This document shows, piece after piece, positions 29,865-35,340 of a stretch of DNA of 35,340 bases. Position numbers and translations under genes: made by a program. This stretch comes from an uncultured Erysipelotrichaceae bacterium (GTDB taxonomy: Bacteria; Bacillota_I; Bacilli_A; RF39; UBA660). The stretch spans positions 1-35,340 of the forward strand of contig CATOOY010000002.1 in NCBI GenBank assembly GCA_951801995.1, written 5' to 3'. The notes under the pieces are model-generated. The model was given only the letters and a program-made list of their open reading frames with translations, made no database searches and was not told the origin of the DNA. Position 1 is the stretch's first letter. Each line of letters begins with the position of its first letter.

Positions 29865-32800
29865 TAGATTCATCCATTCCATCTAAAATCCCCATCATAC
29901 GCATTTTATCAATAAGTGTTCCAGACACTTTCGCTCTTTTTTGTAAATCTTCTATACTTAAAAAGGGAGCCTTTTCTCTTTCTAATTCAATATTTTTAGC
30001 AACCGTAATTCCAAGACCATCAATAGAAGAAAAAGGAGGATAAATAGTATGATCATCTTTTACAGTAAAAATAGTGCCTTTACTATGTTCTAAACTAATA
30101 GGTGCAAATGTAATACCTCTTGCTGTTGCCTCTAAAGCAAGCCTTAAACATTCAAGAACACCTTGTTCCTTATTTGTAGCATCATATCCCTTTCCTAAAA
30201 TTTCTGTAATACGACGCCTAATGGCATCATATCCATCAATCATAACCTCTATATCAAAATCAGTAGCCTTAGTGGAAAACCAAGAAACATAGTACAAAAC
30301 AGGATAATGTACCTTAAAATAAGCAATTCGAAAAGCACTTGTAACATAAGCAGTAGCATGAGCCTTTGGAAACATATATTTAATCTTTCTACAAGATTCA
30401 ATAAACCAAGATTCAATATTAGCTTCCTCCATCTCCTTTGCAAAACCTTTCCAAGTTTCAAAATCCTTAGAAGCTTTCCCCTTACGAACAAATTCCATAA
30501 TTTTAAATGCCTTAATAGGTTTCATACCTTTATACATCAAATAAACCATAATATCATCACGACACCCAATAACATCCTTAAAAGGCACTATTTTATTTCG
30601 AATAAGTTCTTGTGCATTTCCAAGCCATACATCAGTACCATGAGAAAGACCAGATATTTTAATAAGTTCTGCAAATGTAGTAGGTTTTGTATCAACAAGC
30701 ATTCCAATCGTAAACGGCGTTCCAAATTCAGGAATACCAAGAGTTCCAGTTTCATTTAAAATCTGTTCTTTAGTAACACCAAGTGGCTTAGGAGATAAAA
30801 AGATACCCATTGTGTCTTTATCATCCAAAGGTACACTTGTTACATCCATATGAGAAATATCTTGTATCATACGAAGCTGAGTAGGATCAGAATGACCCAA
30901 TATATCAAGTTTTAAAACATCTTCATCAATTGCATGATAATCAAAGTGAGTAGTTCGCCATGCAGCCGTTGCATCATCAGCAGGATATTGAAAAGGAGTG
31001 AAATCAAATACATCCATATATCCTGGTATAACAACAATTCCTCCAGGATGTTGTCCTGTTGTTCTTTTTACACCAGTACACCCCTTTGCAAGCCTTTCTA
31101 TTTCAGCTGTACGCATCGTAATACCATTATCTTCACAATAGCCTTTTACAAAACCATAAGCTGTCTTATCAGCAACTGTACCAATTGTACCAGCTCTATA
31201 CACATTATCCTCTCCAAATAATACCTTTGTATATTCATGTGCATCTGCTTGATTTAAATCAGAAAAATTTAAATCAATATCAGGTACTTTATCTGCATTA
31301 AACCCAAGGAATGTTGCAAATGGCATATCATTTCCATCTTTAATCATTTTAGTTTGACAGCAAGGACAGTCCATATCAGGTAAATCAAATCCACTAGAAT
31401 AAGTTTCTCCTAAAGATTTCCCATCTATTTCAAAAATACTATGCTTGCAATTAGGACACATATAATGAGCAGACAAAGGATTAACCTCTGTAATTCCCAT
31501 CATAGTTGCTACAAAAGAAGAACCAACAGAACCACGACTTCCTACTAAATAACCATCATCATTTGAATGTTTTACTAATTTTTGAGCAATCAGATAAATC
31601 ACATCAAATCCCCCACCAATAATGCCACCAAGTTTTTTCTTCACTTGCTTATCTATTTCCTCTTTTGTTATTTCTTCTTCAGATATTCTCTTAATATAAG
31701 TAGCAATAAGATCTCGAACAGCATCCATTCCTTTTAAAATAATAGCATGTAAACGAGCAAAAAACTCTTTTTCAAATTCCAAAGAAGAAAGATTCCCCTC
31801 CTCTTTTAAATTGGCTTTAATTGTATCAAAAACACCATCCCCATAAAGCTCTTTAGCTATTCTCTCTTCAATATTGTAAGGAAGAGGATCACCATACATA
31901 TTCTTAGCCTTTTCATAAACCATTTCAGTAACAGTTTCTACAGAATGATCTATTTTAGGAGAAAAAGGAACCCCACCTGTTTCAATAATCACTTCAATTA
32001 TCTCTACCATATCTGCTATTTTATTCGTATTGATAACAACAATCTCTTTGGCCTTTTCTTCTCCTAGAAAAGCAAAATCATTAAGCATTTCCCTAGTTGT
32101 TCGAAAATGAAGAGAAGGAATTTCTTTAATAGAAGAACGAGCAAGAGGATGTCTTCCACCACCAGGAACTTTTTGATTCACAATAATTTTTCTATAAATT
32201 TTATCTTCTTCATTTAAATGATGAACATCTCCTGTTGCCACAATAAATTTACCTGCTTCTTCTGTAACTCTTACTATCTTTTCAATATTTTCAAGAAGCT
32301 CTTCCTTCTTCTCAAAATCCCCCATTTGAAGAAGGTGATCATAACAAATAGGAGGTTGTACTTCTACATAGTCATAAAAATTAATAATATTCGTAAGTTC
32401 TTCATCACTTTTTCTTCTAGCCTCTTTAAATACTTCACTTTCATAACACCCACTACCAATAAGTAAACCTTCTCTATATTCTTCAATTTTACTACGTAAA
32501 ATACGAGGGGTTTTATATAAATAAGTAGTATTTGCTAAACTAATAATCTTAAATAAATTTTTAAGTCCCTTTTTATTAAGTGCCAATATATTTATATGAT
32601 ATCCTTGTCCATATTTATAAATTTCATCTTTGGAAACAAGTTTATCCAAATCTACCATTTTTTCAAAATTACGATCATTTAATTTTTTTAACATTTTATG
32701 AAATACAAGAGCAGTTCCCTCTGCATCATAATCCCCTCTATGATGTGATGTTTCATCCCAAGGTATATTATATCTTTTTACAATAGCTGAAAGTCCATGT

Positions 32801-34470
32801 CTAGCATAATTATTATCAAGAATGCGAGAAAGTTCCAAAGTATCAATAACAGGATTTTTTAAAATGCCAAGATCATATTTTTTCATAGCCATTTCTAAAA
32901 AAGAAACATCAAATTTAGCATTATGCGCAACAAGTGGCAAATCCCCATACCAATCCATAAATCTTCTCACTGCATTTTCTTCTGTATCTTTATCTTTAAG
33001 CATCTCATCTGTAATAAAAGTAAGTTCTACAATTTTAGAAGGAAGAGGTCTACCAGGGTTAATAAGTTCATCATATCTTTCTATAATTTCACCATTTTTA
33101 ATTTTAACAGCACCTATTTCAATAATAGAATCTCCTCCAGCAGCATTAAATCCTGTTGTTTCAAAATCAAATACAACATAAGTATTATCAAGCATAACAG
33201 AATCATTTGCTCTTATTACAATATCTACTGTATCATCTATCATCAAAAGTTCAGTACCATAAATGGCTTTAAATTTATCCTCTTCTTTTTCGACTCCTTT
33301 ATTAACAGCTTGAACAAAACGATAAGCCTCTACAAATCCCTGTACACCATTATGATCTGTAACAGCACACGCTTTATGTCCCCACTTTTTAGCTGTTTTC
33401 AAAAGTTCTTTTGCTTCTACCACACCATCCATTTGGCTCATCTTAGTATGAGCATGTAATTCCACTCTTTTTTCTATTTCATCATCTATCCTATCTTCTA
33501 TTTTTTTATCTAGTCTATTAATATCACGAATAGAAAAAGTAAGTTCATTACTAAATTTATCATTTTTGACATTTCCACGAAAAGTAAACCAAGTACCTGG
33601 CGTTAAATTTTTCTGAAGCAATGTAAGTTCTTCTTCTTCATTTACAAATATTTTCCCAAACATACTATCTGTATAGTCCGTAAACTTAACAGTCAGTATT
33701 TTAAGTCCCGTTCTTGTCTCTTTTACCTCTATTTTATCAAATAAAGTTACCTCTACTGTTACATTGTTTTTTTCCATAATAACATCTTTTAATTTAGAAA
33801 CTTCACTATCTTTAATAACCCTACCAATTACAACATTTTCATCATGATCAACAATAAGTGGATTTTTTTTAAATGGATAATTTTTTTTCGTTTCAACTTT
33901 TTCCTCAGTAATAGGCTCTTTTATTGTAATTTCAGAAATGCGTTTAGCTTCTTCCATAAGTTCTTTATGAATTTCATCTTCAAATTTTTGTAAACTTGTA
34001 CTATCAAATTCTATTTTAAATGTATAAGGAAATCCACATTTCTTCATTTTAGAAGTAAAAGAAGGAATGATTTCAGAAAATTTCATTTCTTCTGCCTTAT
34101 TATGAACCTTTACAATAGCATTATCCTCTACGATTGTAACATCTACATCTTCAAGAGAAGCAAGCAAAGGATATTCCTCCTTATATTGTTTTAAATAAAA
34201 AGAAAAATATTCTAAAAAAGACTCTTTTTCTATATTTTCTAAAGTAAAACAAATATCTACTTTTTCTATTTTAGCATATACCTCTTTTAATTTATCATTT
34301 ATTTCTAAATAAAGAGACAAAGGCAAAGATTTAGGTAAGGTAACAAAGAAAACATATTCTGTTTTTTTATTATTTCCGACAATTTTATCTAATTTTCCAC
34401 CCTCAAAATAAACAGAATACTCTTGTTTTAAATCAAGCTGTGTAAAAAGTTTTTGCAACTTTGTTTCCAT
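29845..34470 (-). CDS. polC: DNA polymerase III alpha subunit, Gram-positive PolC type
   Basis: The 1541-residue replicase has an N-terminal domain, an OB fold (about 235-315), a split PHP domain (RVELHAHTK at 335-343; AVTDHNGVQG), and an inserted DnaQ-type 3'-5' exonuclease (VVFDFETTG 432-440 with Asp435 and Glu437; HNAKFD 516-521; HHRGDYDAEGT). The palm has VPDIDLNFS with Asp1064 and Asp1066, and a zinc-binding insert with Cys1005, 1008, 1035 and 1038. The C-terminus is QLSLF, a beta-clamp binding motif. It is about 100 residues longer than B. subtilis PolC. Much of the surplus seems to lie at about 876-947, just before IIGGGFDVIYLIAQKLV. AAGGGTGG precedes the ATG. Confidence 0.97.
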   Translation of the reverse strand: METKLQKLFTQLDLKQEYSVYFEGGKLDKIVGNNKKTEYVFFVTLPKSLPLSLYLEINDKLKEVYAKIEKVDICFTLENIEKESFLEYFSFYLKQYKEEYPLLASLEDVDVTIVEDNAIVKVHNKAEEMKFSEIIPSFTSKMKKCGFPYTFKIEFDSTSLQKFEDEIHKELMEEAKRISEITIKEPITEEKVETKKNYPFKKNPLIVDHDENVVIGRVIKDSEVSKLKDVIMEKNNVTVEVTLFDKIEVKETRTGLKILTVKFTDYTDSMFGKIFVNEEEELTLLQKNLTPGTWFTFRGNVKNDKFSNELTFSIRDINRLDKKIEDRIDDEIEKRVELHAHTKMSQMDGVVEAKELLKTAKKWGHKACAVTDHNGVQGFVEAYRFVQAVNKGVEKEEDKFKAIYGTELLMIDDTVDIVIRANDSVMLDNTYVVFDFETTGFNAAGGDSIIEIGAVKIKNGEIIERYDELINPGRPLPSKIVELTFITDEMLKDKDTEENAVRRFMDWYGDLPLVAHNAKFDVSFLEMAMKKYDLGILKNPVIDTLELSRILDNNYARHGLSAIVKRYNIPWDETSHHRGDYDAEGTALVFHKMLKKLNDRNFEKMVDLDKLVSKDEIYKYGQGYHINILALNKKGLKNLFKIISLANTTYLYKTPRILRSKIEEYREGLLIGSGCYESEVFKEARRKSDEELTNIINFYDYVEVQPPICYDHLLQMGDFEKKEELLENIEKIVRVTEEAGKFIVATGDVHHLNEEDKIYRKIIVNQKVPGGGRHPLARSSIKEIPSLHFRTTREMLNDFAFLGEEKAKEIVVINTNKIADMVEIIEVIIETGGVPFSPKIDHSVETVTEMVYEKAKNMYGDPLPYNIEERIAKELYGDGVFDTIKANLKEEGNLSSLEFEKEFFARLHAIILKGMDAVRDLIATYIKRISEEEITKEEIDKQVKKKLGGIIGGGFDVIYLIAQKLVKHSNDDGYLVGSRGSVGSSFVATMMGITEVNPLSAHYMCPNCKHSIFEIDGKSLGETYSSGFDLPDMDCPCCQTKMIKDGNDMPFATFLGFNADKVPDIDLNFSDLNQADAHEYTKVLFGEDNVYRAGTIGTVADKTAYGFVKGYCEDNGITMRTAEIERLAKGCTGVKRTTGQHPGGIVVIPGYMDVFDFTPFQYPADDATAAWRTTHFDYHAIDEDVLKLDILGHSDPTQLRMIQDISHMDVTSVPLDDKDTMGIFLSPKPLGVTKEQILNETGTLGIPEFGTPFTIGMLVDTKPTTFAELIKISGLSHGTDVWLGNAQELIRNKIVPFKDVIGCRDDIMVYLMYKGMKPIKAFKIMEFVRKGKASKDFETWKGFAKEMEEANIESWFIESCRKIKYMFPKAHATAYVTSAFRIAYFKVHYPVLYYVSWFSTKATDFDIEVMIDGYDAIRRRITEILGKGYDATNKEQGVLECLRLALEATARGITFAPISLEHSKGTIFTVKDDHTIYPPFSSIDGLGITVAKNIELEREKAPFLSIEDLQKRAKVSGTLIDKMRMMGILDGMDESSQLSLF

Positions 34471-34487
34471 ACTACCACCCTTTATTT

Positions 34488-34524
34488 ATTGTATCAAAAA
34501 AAAGGCTTTTCGAGTAGCCCATTT
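34488..34524 (-). promoter_or_regulatory. Possible polC promoter and upstream weak terminator
   Basis: An extended -10 TGATACAAT (TACAAT at 34488-34493) lies just upstream of the polC RBS, but no -35 is visible at 16-18 bp. Directly before it GGCT...AGCC (34521-34505) followed by eight T may be a weak terminator for the upstream gene prmC. Confidence 0.4.
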
Positions 34525-34697
34525 TCTACATTTTTTGAATTTAAGCAAATCTTATTATAAAAAAGTAAAAAGTAAAATAAAATCTTATTTACAAATAATT
34601 TAACATTTTGCAAATAACCATATAAAAAATAACACTAAAATCACAAATGACTTAAATATCACTTTAAATTACGCAAATAATAAACATGTAAATGAAG
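34525..34697. other. AT-rich gap between prmC and polC
   Basis: Very A-rich DNA with several short GCAAAT-like and ACAAAT-like words, no supportable frame and no strong hairpin. Confidence 0.4.
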
Positions 34698-35340
34698 TTA
34701 TAAATTAAGAATAAATAAAAATCTATCTCTACCACTTAAATCTTTTTCCACACTAATAATAGCTTTTGGAAAATACTCTTTTGCAAATGAAGAAAGTTTT
34801 AAACCCTGTGTACATCCAATCTCAAAAGCAAGCATATTTTTATCCTTTAAATAAGAAGAAGCCTCTTTTATAATTTTCTTATAAAAATAAAGCCCATCAT
34901 CCTCTGCATATAAAGCAAGATGAGGTTCATTATAATAAACAATATCCATCACATCTTCATCATATGACAAATAAGGAGGATTACTAATCAAAATAGAAAA
35001 ACGATCTTCTATATTTTGAAATACATCACTTTGTATAAAATGAATATCTGTTTCATTTAAAACAGCATTCTTTCTAGCTACCTCCAAAGCCTCTATAGAT
35101 ATATCAGAAGCAGTAATAGAAAATTTAGGAAACATTTTTTTTAAAGTAATTGCAATATTTCCACTACCAGTTCCTATATCCAAAACAGAAGCATGAAAAA
35201 AATTGTATTTTCGTATATAACTTGCTGTTTTAGAAACAAGTTCTTCTGTTTCAAATCTAGGAATAAGAACATTTTTATTTACCATCAGTTCATTTCCATA
35301 AAAATTAACATCTCCAACAATATATTGAACAGGTTCCCCA
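34698..35340 (-). CDS. prmC: Peptide chain release factor N5-glutamine methyltransferase (3' part)
   Basis: The gene runs off the right edge. The visible 214 codons start with GEPVQYIVGDVNFYGNEL then VLIPRFETEELV, the typical PrmC segment before the catalytic domain. The SAM-binding loop is VLDIGTGSGNIAITL, then SDISIEALEVARKNA, and the catalytic NPPY motif in ISNPPYLSYDE. It methylates the Gln of the GGQ motif in RF1/RF2. The ATG at 35285 is internal, since homology continues in frame upstream of it. Prolonged synteny (usually prfA-prmC) cannot be seen. Confidence 0.95.
   Translation of the reverse strand, partial: GEPVQYIVGDVNFYGNELMVNKNVLIPRFETEELVSKTASYIRKYNFFHASVLDIGTGSGNIAITLKKMFPKFSITASDISIEALEVARKNAVLNETDIHFIQSDVFQNIEDRFSILISNPPYLSYDEDVMDIVYYNEPHLALYAEDDGLYFYKKIIKEASSYLKDKNMLAFEIGCTQGLKLSSFAKEYFPKAIISVEKDLSGRDRFLFILNL

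Overview
The window is AT-rich (roughly 30% GC by eye) chromosomal DNA of a low-GC Bacillota. The evidence is a Gram-positive PolC-type replicase with an embedded proofreading exonuclease, the order secE-nusG-rplKA-rplJL-ybxB-rpoBC, a leucine T-box upstream of leuS, an L10 leader, and strong AGGAGG ribosome binding sites. TGA is used as a stop, so this is not a genetic-code-4 mollicute. RpoB nevertheless carries the Asn that I recall from naturally rifampicin-resistant mollicutes, and the BspA-type LRR proteins with MBG-like domains resemble those of uncultured gut Bacilli/Clostridia. I would guess an uncultured gut Bacillota of the RF39/Erysipelotrichia type, with low confidence at that rank.

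Layout, left to right. 1-3000 is an accessory region: the 5' end of a lipoprotein gene, a prepilin-leader/LRR surface protein gene broken by two frameshifts, and a scrap of a DDE transposase. 3027-15210 is the transcription/translation core, all on the minus strand: a receiver-less Spo0A-like regulator, rpoC, rpoB, ybxB, a small unknown ORF, rplL, rplJ, rplA, rplK, nusG and secE. Several promoters and leader RNAs can be read directly. 15378-22090 holds a plus-strand lipoprotein, then tex, a membrane thioredoxin-fold-like protein, an MBL hydrolase, a DHH phosphoesterase and rnhB, then a divergent XRE regulator/lipoprotein pair with shared operator half-sites. 22159-29062 holds leuS with a small membrane protein under a Leu T-box, and a pyk-GH31 operon. 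29164-35340 holds a second, truncated and frameshifted LRR gene fragment, polC, and the 3' part of prmC.

How the genes fit together: the core encodes RNA polymerase, its elongation factor NusG, Tex, L11/L1/L10/L7-L12 and SecE, with autoregulatory RNA structures before rplK, rplA and rplJ. The most unusual parts are the receiver-less Spo0A-like protein next to rpoC, the frameshifted pair of prepilin-LRR loci about 27 kb apart, the non-canonical catalytic residues in GH31 and pyruvate kinase, the likely intrinsically rifampicin-resistant RpoB, and the compact XRE/lipoprotein module. I saw no tRNA, rRNA, CRISPR array or intact mobile element.
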